From RGIG8745 sp045576655 (GTDB taxonomy: Bacteria; Bacteroidota; Bacteroidia; Bacteroidales; Bacteroidaceae), in contig JAZNGW010000046.1 in the NCBI GenBank assembly GCA_045576655.1, positions 18,859 through 82,858 on the forward strand: a stretch of 64,000 nt of DNA, given 5' to 3'. A model generated the notes under the pieces. That model was not told where the DNA came from, made no database searches, and saw only the letters and a list, made by a program, of their open reading frames with translations. The translations under genes were made by a program, and so were the position numbers. The first letter of the stretch is position 1; the number at the start of each line of letters is the position of its first letter. Below are positions 35,740 to 43,364 of the stretch, piece after piece.

Positions 35740-36444
35740 TCACGCCTTTATTTTGGCGCAAACATCATTAACCACCAGACCTGCCATTGTCAGCCCGAAA
35801 ACGGCTGTAATGTGATGCAACGAGCCCAATCCGCCTTCCACAAATGCGGAAGGCTGTTCATCGCTATAAACGCACTTGAATTTCTTTTTGGGCAACTCGC
35901 CAGAGGCTCGAAATTTACGCCGTAAAACCGAACCTAACGGACATCCTTTTACCTTCCAAAATTCGGCTACAGAAATGCGGCTCGAATCAAATTTGCGCGC
36001 CGCCCCCATAGACGAAAAAAACACGGCATCAGTCTCGCAAGCACGAAGCATCAGCAGCATTTTATCGCTGATAGAATCTATCGCATCAATTATATAATCA
36101 TAATCCGCCAAACAGAAGTCATCTGCAGTCTCGGCGGTATACATTCTGTGCACCGCGTCTATCTGCGCTTCTGGATTGATTTCAAGCAAACGCTCCTTCA
36201 AAGCATCTACTTTAACCCTTCCTATCGTCTTCGTCGTCGCCATCATTTGGCGGTTCACATTCGAAGCGCACACCTCATCGCTATCAACTATCGTCAGATG
36301 GTGCACACCAGTGCGCACAAGACTCTCCGCACACCAAGAACCGACTCCTCCCACGCCAAATATGATGACGCGCACCTGTTTCATTCGCTCCATCACATCC
36401 TCTCCGAGAAGGCTCTCTGCTCGACTAAATAAATTATCATCCAT
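35740..36444 (-). CDS. tcdA: tRNA threonylcarbamoyladenosine dehydratase
   Basis: 234 residues from the ATG at 36444 (36450 also possible). It is an E1-like ThiF-fold enzyme: FGVGGVGSWCAESL holds the ATP loop, then VDSDEVCASNVNRQ, IDAIDSISDK, and the late FVEGGLGSLHHITAVFG. TcdA cyclises t6A to ct6A in tRNAs that read ANN codons. Convergent with the amidase gene (15 bp apart). Confidence 0.88.
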   Translation of the reverse strand: MDDNLFSRAESLLGEDVMERMKQVRVIIFGVGGVGSWCAESLVRTGVHHLTIVDSDEVCASNVNRQMMATTKTIGRVKVDALKERLLEINPEAQIDAVHRMYTAETADDFCLADYDYIIDAIDSISDKMLLMLRACETDAVFFSSMGAARKFDSSRISVAEFWKVKGCPLGSVLRRKFRASGELPKKKFKCVYSDEQPSAFVEGGLGSLHHITAVFGLTMAGLVVNDVCAKIKA

Positions 36445-36733
36445 ACACAAAAATATTATGCGACTCGCTCATCAAGTCCACCTACAACAAAGAAACATAA
36501 TCAGAGACAGACCCAAAAACAAGACACGACAGACAAAATAAGGTCAAAATATTGACAAAAACAACAAAACAGGTGCAATCAGTCCCTCAAAAAGACGATT
36601 TTACCTAAAAGGGCAAGATTTCTCGACAAAACCAACTTACTGAAAAAGCAATTATATAATCAATTAATTGTTAATTAACTCCTAAATATTAACAACGTTA
36701 ACAAATATTATCGAATTAAAGGCAACACGTCAT

Positions 36734-37282
36734 CTATTTAGGAGAAAAAGTCTCATAAGTACCGTCATCGAAGAAGATACGCACCTCAACAATCTTCCGC
36801 TGAGGCTTCTGTACCACCTCCAAAGTTTCACGCACTATATCCGAAAGACTCATCTGCGGCTTCTCATGCTTCTCCACAGTAGTACGCCCCTGAACAGCAT
36901 TACGCTCCGCAGCACCTTTATTATATATATTAGTAGAAGGCGGCGTAGCAAACATATCGTTCATACTTCCAAAAACACCAAGAGTCTCTTCTGCCGCAGG
37001 AGAATCTGATGGCGCTCCCTCCTGAGAGAACTCCGAATTCTCATTTGCCGAAGACGAAGAGGAAGAATTACGATACATCTCACCCGTCCCCAACAAGATC
37101 CACTCAGGGTTCAAGTCTGGAAACCCTGCAACAACACCACGCAAAATAGCAAGACTCGGTTTGCTTCTTCCGCCAAGTATATGAGAGAGGGTAGCTGGAG
37201 CAATATTTGCCTTTGCACAAAACTCAGTATTTGACAACTGCTTTTCCAGGATTATATATTCAATTCGTTCTTTGTCGTCCAT
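36734..37282 (-). CDS. XRE-type helix-turn-helix regulator
   Basis: 182 residues from the ATG at 37282. The N-terminal Cro/CI-type HTH is TEFCAKANIAPATLSHILGG followed by KPSLAILRGVVAGFPDLNPEW. A Ser/Asn/Glu-rich linker (75-95) joins it to a charged C-terminal part ending KIVEVRIFFDDGTYETF. The gene stands alone between two large gaps and has a good promoter at 37376-37407. Targets unknown; the last strand-like segment may be a dimer or ligand domain. Confidence 0.75.
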   Translation of the reverse strand: MDDKERIEYIILEKQLSNTEFCAKANIAPATLSHILGGRSKPSLAILRGVVAGFPDLNPEWILLGTGEMYRNSSSSSSANENSEFSQEGAPSDSPAAEETLGVFGSMNDMFATPPSTNIYNKGAAERNAVQGRTTVEKHEKPQMSLSDIVRETLEVVQKPQRKIVEVRIFFDDGTYETFSPK

Positions 37283-37375
37283 CGTGATCATTCGTTTTTA
37301 CAGGTTAAAAATTAGAGGAAATTGCCCAGCACCTCAAAAATACCGCATTTGAGAACTGAAAAAACAATTTCTTTA

Positions 37376-37407
37376 CAAAGATAACACCAAAAACGCCATT
37401 AAACAAA
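37376..37407 (-). promoter_or_regulatory. Promoter of the HTH regulator gene
   Basis: On the minus strand TTTG (37404-37407), 20 nt, TATCTTTG (37376-37383). Leader length would be about 87 nt. Confidence 0.7.
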
Positions 37408-38212
37408 TTTAAATTGATAAAAATTAAACATCGTTTAAAAAGTTAATTTTCATATTATAAACCTGCAATCAGGGCGTTTACATTCTTGCATGTCTGCGTA
37501 CGAACGACTTTAAAATACGTCGATTTTACAATTGAATAAAACCTACGCAAAAAGAAGAAATTCCGTTGGTACACAATACTTTAAATCTACAAATATTGTC
37601 TTCTGAAGGGTTTTAAGGCGTCATACATGCCAAAACACGCCCACATGCCGTACCGACACATTATCAAATACACTTTTTCATCTGATTATCAAGATAATAT
37701 ATAATTCAATTCCGTTCCGAATATTTACGCTTTTACAAAAGCCAAAGTTTACATTAACATCCCTACAGCCCGTTCTTTATAATTTTATAATCAACATGGC
37801 GGAGAGGTTTTCTTATTTATTATTTTACTTCGATTTACTTAATTAAATGGTTTAAGATTGTAACTGTATAAATTTAAATGCAAACAAAAGTTAAACACCA
37901 CCCGCACAGGTGGCTTAAGCCCCCATTTAAGGAAAAACAGAAACACAGGCGGACAACTCATTAAAAGAGAAAATTCACGCAAGAAATAAAGGGGCAAAAA
38001 CCATCTTAAAACACTAATTTTCAAGAACGAAAACCCCTATTTTTTTGTTTGCGTTTTTCAACGTTTTAGATTTTTGCACACCATTTTTCACCTAAAAAAA
38101 TTACTGCAAATTGGTAAAACGACATACAAAAATCGGTTTTTCGAAGTCGCAAAAAACCTCAAAAAACTGCTTTTTACATTTTTGCGCATAAAAAATCGCG
38201 CAAAAAAATTAT
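37408..38212. other. AT-rich gap of about 800 bp, nothing assigned
   Basis: Very AT-rich with short stop-broken frames. A 61-codon frame on the minus strand (37839-38024) has no support. A small hairpin CCACC-CGCACA-GGTGG is at 37899-37914. No RNA gene or repeat family was recognised. Confidence 0.5.
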
Positions 38213-38266
38213 CGAAAAAAAAGAGCCGCTGCCCTCTTCCCCAAAATCGAGGAAAAAGACAGCGGC
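38213..38266 (-). terminator. Intrinsic terminator of holA
   Basis: On the minus strand GCCGCTG and CAGCGGC (38225-38231 and 38260-38266) pair, with an inner TTCCTC/GAGGGAA-type extension, and a run of eight T follows. Confidence 0.8.
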
Positions 38267-38284
38267 ATAAAATTTGCTCTTAAA

Positions 38285-39316
38285 TTAGTGCATTATAAAA
38301 TATATGAGTTCTTTCATAACGTCCGCATCCGTAGTGTTACCCTTCTCCACTCCTTTCAACTTTGCATCAGCTTCTCTTATCTGCCCTATGATCTGCATAG
38401 TCTTCATGGCCGAATAGTTCTGCATCGCATACTTATATTCCTTAAGTTGCCATGAGGATTTCAGTTCCAAATGCTGACACATCCCCTGCTCCGTCTTGTC
38501 TGGGGCATAATACGCCATCATCAGATTGGAAAAGAAGTTAAACAGGACAGTCAAGGTCATCACTGCAGGATTGGCCTTCGGATTTTCATTGAAATAGTTA
38601 ATTATCTGGTTAGCCTTATACACATTCTTCTCGACAACAGCATTACGTAACTCCCAGTTATTGAACTCTTTACTAATTCCAATATTCTTTTCTATCAGTT
38701 CAGGAGTAACCTTGTTAAATCCTGGCGGCAAGGTTAAAACGAGCTTATCCAGCTCGCCCGCCATTCTGTTTAAGTCCGAACCAATTGCCTCCACAAGCAT
38801 ATATGCAGCCCTGTCTTCTATGCCTACATTCTTACGTTTCAGGTAGTCTACAATAAAAGGCGACAGCATTCCCTCTTTCAGTTTCTTGCTTTCAAACAAT
38901 ACTCCCTCCTTTTCAACAGCAGCAATAATCTTCTTACGTCTGTCTACAGATCCATTTTTGTAACAAATTACCAAAATAGTAGACTTTAGCGGATTAAGTA
39001 TGTAATAAGAAAGGTCTTCTAATTTTAACAAATTCTGCGCCTCTTTAACAATTACTACTTGATATTCCGCCATCATCGGATAACGCTTCGCCGAATTTAT
39101 AATATCTGCAACGTTGGTTTCACGGGTACAATATATGATTTGCTGGTTAAATCCCTTCTCGTCCTCCGTAAGAACATTATCGGCTATATACTCCGAAACC
39201 CTGTCGATGTAATACGACTCATCCCCCATCAAGAGATATACCGGAGCAAAGTCCCTCTTACGGACCGCCTCGATAATGTCCCGATGCGTTACGGCCTGTT
39301 GCATTTTCTTAGCCAT
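38285..39316 (-). CDS. holA: DNA polymerase III subunit delta
   Basis: 343 residues. Family features are DFAPVYLLMGDESYYIDR near residue 22 in the AAA+ head, LGSDLNRM-like segment AIGSDLNRMAGELDKL, and ISKEFNNWELRNAV that leads into the clamp-loader collar. Delta opens the sliding clamp in the clamp-loader complex. Divergent from the HSDR_N gene. Confidence 0.88.
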   Translation of the reverse strand: MAKKMQQAVTHRDIIEAVRKRDFAPVYLLMGDESYYIDRVSEYIADNVLTEDEKGFNQQIIYCTRETNVADIINSAKRYPMMAEYQVVIVKEAQNLLKLEDLSYYILNPLKSTILVICYKNGSVDRRKKIIAAVEKEGVLFESKKLKEGMLSPFIVDYLKRKNVGIEDRAAYMLVEAIGSDLNRMAGELDKLVLTLPPGFNKVTPELIEKNIGISKEFNNWELRNAVVEKNVYKANQIINYFNENPKANPAVMTLTVLFNFFSNLMMAYYAPDKTEQGMCQHLELKSSWQLKEYKYAMQNYSAMKTMQIIGQIREADAKLKGVEKGNTTDADVMKELIYFIMH

Positions 39317-39423
39317 ATACTATTTTTCTTTATTTTTTTCCTACTTTTGTAATGCAAACTTAAGCATTTTTGATGAAGATACAATTATGCACGGCTGAAA
39401 ATATGCACCTCACTAAATCCTGC

Positions 39424-39873
39424 ATGGAAACTCTCAACCTACCCTCATATACTCCAAAAACCAAAGCCGCTGAAGGACGAACACAAATTTTCGACCCTCT
39501 GCGCAATAAATTCGTAGCGCTTACTCCAGAGGAATGGGTAAGGCAGAATTTCACGAACTTCCTCACTACATACAAGGACTACCCTCCTGCACTCATGGCA
39601 AACGAGGTACAGCTCTCGCTCAATGGTATGTCGCGCCGTTGCGACACCGTGCTATATTCTCAGCATCTCCGCCCACGCATGATAATCGAGTACAAGGCAC
39701 CACACGTCAATATCACACAAAAAGTTTTCGACCAGATCTGCCGCTACAACATAGTCATGAAGGTCGAATATCTCATCGTCAGCAACGGACTTCAGCACTA
39801 TTGCTGCCACATCGACTACGAAAGCAATTCTTACACGTTCCTGCAAGACATCCCCGACTACGCATCTCTATGA
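39424..39873 (+). CDS. HSDR_N-domain nuclease-like protein
   Basis: 149 residues from the ATG at 39424 (METLNLPSY), where homologues of this family usually start; ATGs at 39373 and 39403 are alternatives. It has IFDPLRNKFVALTPEEWVRQ and then a PD-(D/E)XK-like core: RRCDTVLYS followed by MIIEYKAP. The family is the N-terminal nuclease domain of type I restriction subunits found as a single protein in Bacteroidetes. No restriction-modification genes stand near. Possibly a housekeeping nuclease. A TACTTTTG box lies at 39342-39349. Confidence 0.75.
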   Translation: METLNLPSYTPKTKAAEGRTQIFDPLRNKFVALTPEEWVRQNFTNFLTTYKDYPPALMANEVQLSLNGMSRRCDTVLYSQHLRPRMIIEYKAPHVNITQKVFDQICRYNIVMKVEYLIVSNGLQHYCCHIDYESNSYTFLQDIPDYASL

Positions 39874-39926
39874 TACAGATTTTCAGTCGCCCGCAGACAA
39901 CGCTGATTATCACGGATATAAACGAG

Positions 39927-40300
39927 AACACTCATCACCATTAATTAGGCACTAATTGAGACTATGTTTCAGCAGGGTGCGAACCAGCGTGTCCGCCCGA
40001 AAAGGATTAGGCACGGAATACGCGGACAGGCGCTGGTTCCGCTGTCCTATATATTAAAACAAAACCGTGTCGCACCGTGCCCTCAGCGTGTTCCGTGCCA
40101 ATATTTAACGCACTAAAAACCACAGATCACACCGATACACACAGATTAGGCAATTTGACCAAAGAAGAAATCCGTGTGAATCGATGATTATTGAATAATT
40201 AGCGGCAATTAGTGTTTCTCACATCTGCAGCAATCGGCGAGATTTGCGAGAGACAATATCCGTGTTCAACAAAAAGAGACGCCACGATGTGACGTCTCTA
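39927..40300 (+). repeat. Intergenic repeat module, copy 1 (left of secreted pair)
   Basis: The order ACACT-CACCATTAATT, CACTAATTG, ACTATG, AGGGTGCG, CCGC, ACTAAAAACCACAGAT, ATCCGTGT and a terminal GAGACGCCAC hairpin is repeated in the same order and direction at 42600-42810. Copy 1 also has an insert with nested hairpins (GGCACGGAA near 40010 with TTCCGTGCC near 40091; GAACCAGCG near 39982 with CGCTGGTTC near 40031). Confidence 0.75.
40276..40298. repeat. Short dispersed hairpin, copy 2
   Basis: GAGACGCCAC and GTGACGTCTC form a 23-bp imperfect palindrome at the right end of the repeat module. Confidence 0.7.
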
Positions 40301-40453
40301 CAACTTTGCATTGGGCGAGCGGACCTCGCCCCTAAGGTAAACCATTAACAGCCCAATCTACCTCTCACCAAAAGGGAGGGAACAAAATAGTGGTAATTTG
40401 CATATAGGTTCGTTCCCATTAACGCCATCGTCAACGTTCCTCCCTCGGAAAGA

Positions 40454-41794
40454 TTACTTCACCACTGCACGCACAGGGAACCCCAAGGCACGGCCCACGC
40501 CTCTCGCATCCAGAGGACAGCTCATTTCAGGCCTCCGCCAGTCACCCGGCAAAAAGAGGGCCCACGCACAGGACTCGCCCTCGCCGAGCGAACTTGACCA
40601 GTAGTAACTATAGTAGGAACTATTACTAAACGAGTCTTCGAAGCGGGAGCCCGCAGTGGGAAGGAAAATACAGTTGCCGTTAGGACCGGTAAATCTGCGA
40701 CCCTCCACACCATTCTGTGTGATCCAAGTCCAGGTACACTTGTCAATAAGCTCATAAAACTCATCGTAAGTCGGCATGCGCCACTGGTTGCCCCAGTTAG
40801 CAGTGGCGGCATCGTCTGCAGCTTCAAGGATGGTCTTGTTGTCAACTGTGCAATATTTGGTCACAATGAGGCCGTATGACTCTTCTCCCCACTTGTAGGT
40901 GCTCCATTCATAATAGTCCTTTGGCTCCGTCTCACCCCAAGCGAAGTAGTCACCATAACCCTTTGGAGAATCGGCACCTATGTTGCGGTCGGCCCAAAGG
41001 GTGCCGCTCGGCAAACCGAGGTCGACAGCCACAGGTGCGGTTCCAGGCTTTGAGAACGTGATGCTATCAACGTCACTGACATAGCGCTCTGTCCACTTGC
41101 CGTCCTTCCATTCGTAGAAATTCTGTGCCAATGGCGCGGATACAGGTAAGGAGAACGTGATGCTATCCATTTCGCTAACGGAGCGCTCTGTGTATGTGCC
41201 GCCTTTCCATTCGTAGAAGGTCTGTGCAGGATTGTGCTGAATCAACGATTTAATCTGAATCGTATGCCAATTTGTGCCAGTCTTGTATGTTCCGAGACCA
41301 ATAGTCAGAGTTCCGTCTGTCACCTCCACATTTGCAATGGAGTACTCACCACTGACATCTATGGACGTAGCAACCTTTACAGGAACAGACACTTTTTTGT
41401 CTCCCGCAAAAACATAAGCCACATCAGTGGCACCGTTGGACGCAGGCGTTCCTCCAAAATTGTCCCTCTCGTGGGTTGACACAGCATTAGCATAAAGGAC
41501 TACCGTGTAATTTCCATTCTCCAATCCTCTTACCTTTTGCGACAAAACCACTTCTAATTGGTTGAATCCCCATTGAAAGTCCTCCACTAACTGCACAGTT
41601 CGCCCATCCGAAGTTGTAACCATTGGAGCATATTTAGTATCACACAATGTACCACTTGCCCCGTCATAACCTCGTTTCCAGAAAGTCTCATCAGTACCAA
41701 CCAACGAGGTCCTGTCTACATCCTGTGAATAGGCATCTATACTAAACGCCAAAGCCATGAACAAAGGCGTTAAAGCGAATATAATCTTTTTCAT
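40454..41794 (-). CDS. Secreted protein with C-terminal FISUMP-type domain
   Basis: 446 residues with a signal peptide ending YSQD. Residues 25-185 resemble a beta-sandwich (VVLYANAVSTHERDNFGG). Two copies of a short motif follow: FYEWKGGTYTERSVSEMDSI and FYEWKDGKWTERYVSDVDSI. The C-terminal ~190 residues fit the Fibrobacter succinogenes major paralogous (FISUMP) type: VDLGLPSGTLWADRNIGA, then YFAWGETEP, WRMPTYDEFYEL and YYWSSS. These domains are common on secreted Bacteroidetes proteins; their role is not known. It follows the gene at 41808 by 13 bp on the same strand. Confidence 0.7.
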   Translation of the reverse strand: MKKIIFALTPLFMALAFSIDAYSQDVDRTSLVGTDETFWKRGYDGASGTLCDTKYAPMVTTSDGRTVQLVEDFQWGFNQLEVVLSQKVRGLENGNYTVVLYANAVSTHERDNFGGTPASNGATDVAYVFAGDKKVSVPVKVATSIDVSGEYSIANVEVTDGTLTIGLGTYKTGTNWHTIQIKSLIQHNPAQTFYEWKGGTYTERSVSEMDSITFSLPVSAPLAQNFYEWKDGKWTERYVSDVDSITFSKPGTAPVAVDLGLPSGTLWADRNIGADSPKGYGDYFAWGETEPKDYYEWSTYKWGEESYGLIVTKYCTVDNKTILEAADDAATANWGNQWRMPTYDEFYELIDKCTWTWITQNGVEGRRFTGPNGNCIFLPTAGSRFEDSFSNSSYYSYYWSSSLGEGESCAWALFLPGDWRRPEMSCPLDARGVGRALGFPVRAVVK

Positions 41795-41807
41795 TTGAGC
41801 ATTCTTT

Positions 41808-42308
41808 TTACTTATTCATTACTTTATAACTAACTCCAGTGCTTGTGCGGACGATAAGCACGCCTCGGGCATCGAGCGGAACAGAGAGTGCTGTGCCGCC
41901 GGCTGACTGCTTTTCGGTAGTGAGTAACTGACCGCCTACATTATAAACGCTTACGCTCTCGCCTGCCGGCAAGCCCTCAGCGACAACTTTACCGTCGAGC
42001 AGACGGAACACCACATCGCAAACGGGAGAAGATGTAACGTCATCTATGCCTGTAGAAGTGACATCACCGAATCTGACGCTGCACACCTCGGCATAGTCAT
42101 AACTGACAGAAGCGCCATCGGATGTGGTGATGCTAAGTTCTGCACCAGGAGTGACATTGGGTTTGGACGAGAACACGAAGCCCACTTCGCTGCCGTTCTT
42201 CAACTTGACGATGACGCCGTCCTCAGCCATAGCCACGGTGCTCATCAGCACGGCAGCAGCAAGCAGAAGACAACGCTTCATCGACGCCAATAGTAATTTT
42301 TTCTTCAT
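41808..42308 (-). CDS. Small secreted protein with type IX sorting tail
   Basis: 166 residues from the ATG at 42308; a second possible start at 42281 (MKRCLLLAAAVLMSTVAMA) also gives a signal peptide. The motif VIVKLKNGSEVGFVFSSKPN resembles the N-terminal module of the secreted proteins near 1.3 and 3.7 kb. The C-terminal part VYNVGGQLLTTEKQ, LDARGVLIVR, KVMNK is a type A sorting domain. First gene of a pair with the FISUMP protein. The layout mirrors the gene at 1325. Confidence 0.7.
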   Translation of the reverse strand: MKKKLLLASMKRCLLLAAAVLMSTVAMAEDGVIVKLKNGSEVGFVFSSKPNVTPGAELSITTSDGASVSYDYAEVCSVRFGDVTSTGIDDVTSSPVCDVVFRLLDGKVVAEGLPAGESVSVYNVGGQLLTTEKQSAGGTALSVPLDARGVLIVRTSTGVSYKVMNK

Positions 42309-42381
42309 ATACGATGCACTTGCTCCGTGTCGTGCGCAACTTCTTGAGTGTTTATGTCTATGATGTTTGACCGAACTTTGC

Positions 42382-42404
42382 AGACGCCACAATGTGACGT
42401 CTCT
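42382..42404. repeat. Short dispersed hairpin, copy 3
   Basis: AGACGCCAC-AAT-GTGACGTCT followed by CT, a near-perfect 21-bp palindrome, upstream of the secreted pair. Confidence 0.7.
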
Positions 42405-42599
42405 AAGTCATGCGTTTTCGGGTACCCGCGAGGGGTACCCCTACGCAATGGGAATCCCAATAGGTTTGTCCTGAGACGCATTCTGCGCCTTTTACGACCA
42501 TGCGGCACAAAGGTAAACAAAAAGTCACATTTTACCCCTCCCTCCGAATGTTAAAACACATTAACAGACCTGGAAGACTGCGCAAATGTTGATTGGAGA

Positions 42600-42810
42600 A
42601 CACTAATTACCATTAATTGGACACTAATTGGAACTATGCCACGTAGGGTGCGGACCGGCATGTCTGCCCAAGAAAACTGAACTAAAAACCACAGATTGCT
42701 CAGATGCACACGGATAAAACAATGTACCAAAAGAGAAAATCCGTGTAATTCAGCCCTATCAGCGTAATCCGCGTTCAAAAAAAAGAAACACCACATTGCG
42801 ACGTCTCTAA
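42600..42810 (+). repeat. Intergenic repeat module, copy 2 (right of secreted pair)
   Basis: Direct repeat of 39927-40300 without its nested-hairpin insert. Shared blocks include ACCATTAATTGG-like, GGGTGCGGACC-like, ACTAAAAACCACAGAT and AATCCGTGT. It ends in the fourth dispersed hairpin (42785-42807). Confidence 0.75.
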
Positions 42811-42889
42811 CGCTAATCACCTGACACTCAGCCACAAATCTTTCACACCCCGTTACAAACTTTTATTCACCTCAGCAAAGAATCATCAC

Positions 42890-43005
42890 CCCCTCGCTGA
42901 AAACTATAAATAAAACTTATATTTGTAAGAATAAAACTAATATTTATATAAATAAAACCATTATTTGTACAAATATTACTTTTATTTATACTTTTCTCCG
43001 AAGGG
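42890..43005. repeat. Nested AT-rich palindromic element, copy C
   Basis: Borders CCCCTCGCTG and TCTCCG and both arms are as in copy A, but the core between the arms (about 64 bp) is the reverse complement of the cores of copies A and B (with one base changed from A). Confidence 0.9.
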
Positions 43006-43089
43006 TTAATAAGTTTCCACTGGGGATAAGCGTTTTTTCCACCCCAATGGCACTTTCTTTAAACGCTGATGACGTTAAAATTTAATTAA

Positions 43090-43224
43090 TTGACGAATAA
43101 TTTCACTCATGAATTTGATCAAGACGGTTATGTCATCAAATTGAAAGGTAACGGTTGGATGTACCATGAAGATGATTTGGAAAAACATGAATTGAACTAC
43201 GAATACAACTACGTTTGGGAATAG
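43090..43224 (+). pseudogene. Small coding-like remnant, 44 codons
   Basis: An open frame from a TTG (43090) right after a stop reads NNFTHEFDQDGYVIKLKGN and ends HELNYEYNYVWE. The composition is protein-like, acidic and aromatic, unlike the noncoding sequence around it. No ATG start and no family known; it may be the end of a lost gene or a very small protein. Confidence 0.35.
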
Positions 43225-43248
43225 TTGAGAGACTCCGACAAACTCATC

Positions 43249-43314
43249 AATAATAAGAGGCGCGTACTCTACGTTTTACACGTGTAAAGCATAGAATACG
43301 TGCCTCTTATTATT
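43249..43314. repeat. 66-nt near-perfect palindrome
   Basis: Left arm begins AATAATAAGAGGC, right arm ends GCCTCTTATTATT, and the centre is the perfect 14-bp palindrome TTTACACGTGTAAA. The arms differ at a few bases only. It lies 50 bp past the uvrA stop. No T-run follows, so it is not an ordinary terminator, though it may protect or end the uvrA message. Confidence 0.85.
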
Positions 43315-43364
43315 TGTCGAAGTTTGCTTTCTACATTAAACGTGTGACAAATGGGCAGAACAGT

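Noticed and set aside
37839..38024. Minus-strand 61-codon hydrophobic frame
   Set aside because: Composition follows local AT richness; no start context, neighbour or motif supports it.
39424..39873. Part of a type I restriction system
   Set aside because: Only the HSDR_N-type domain is present; no hsdM, hsdS or helicase gene is near.
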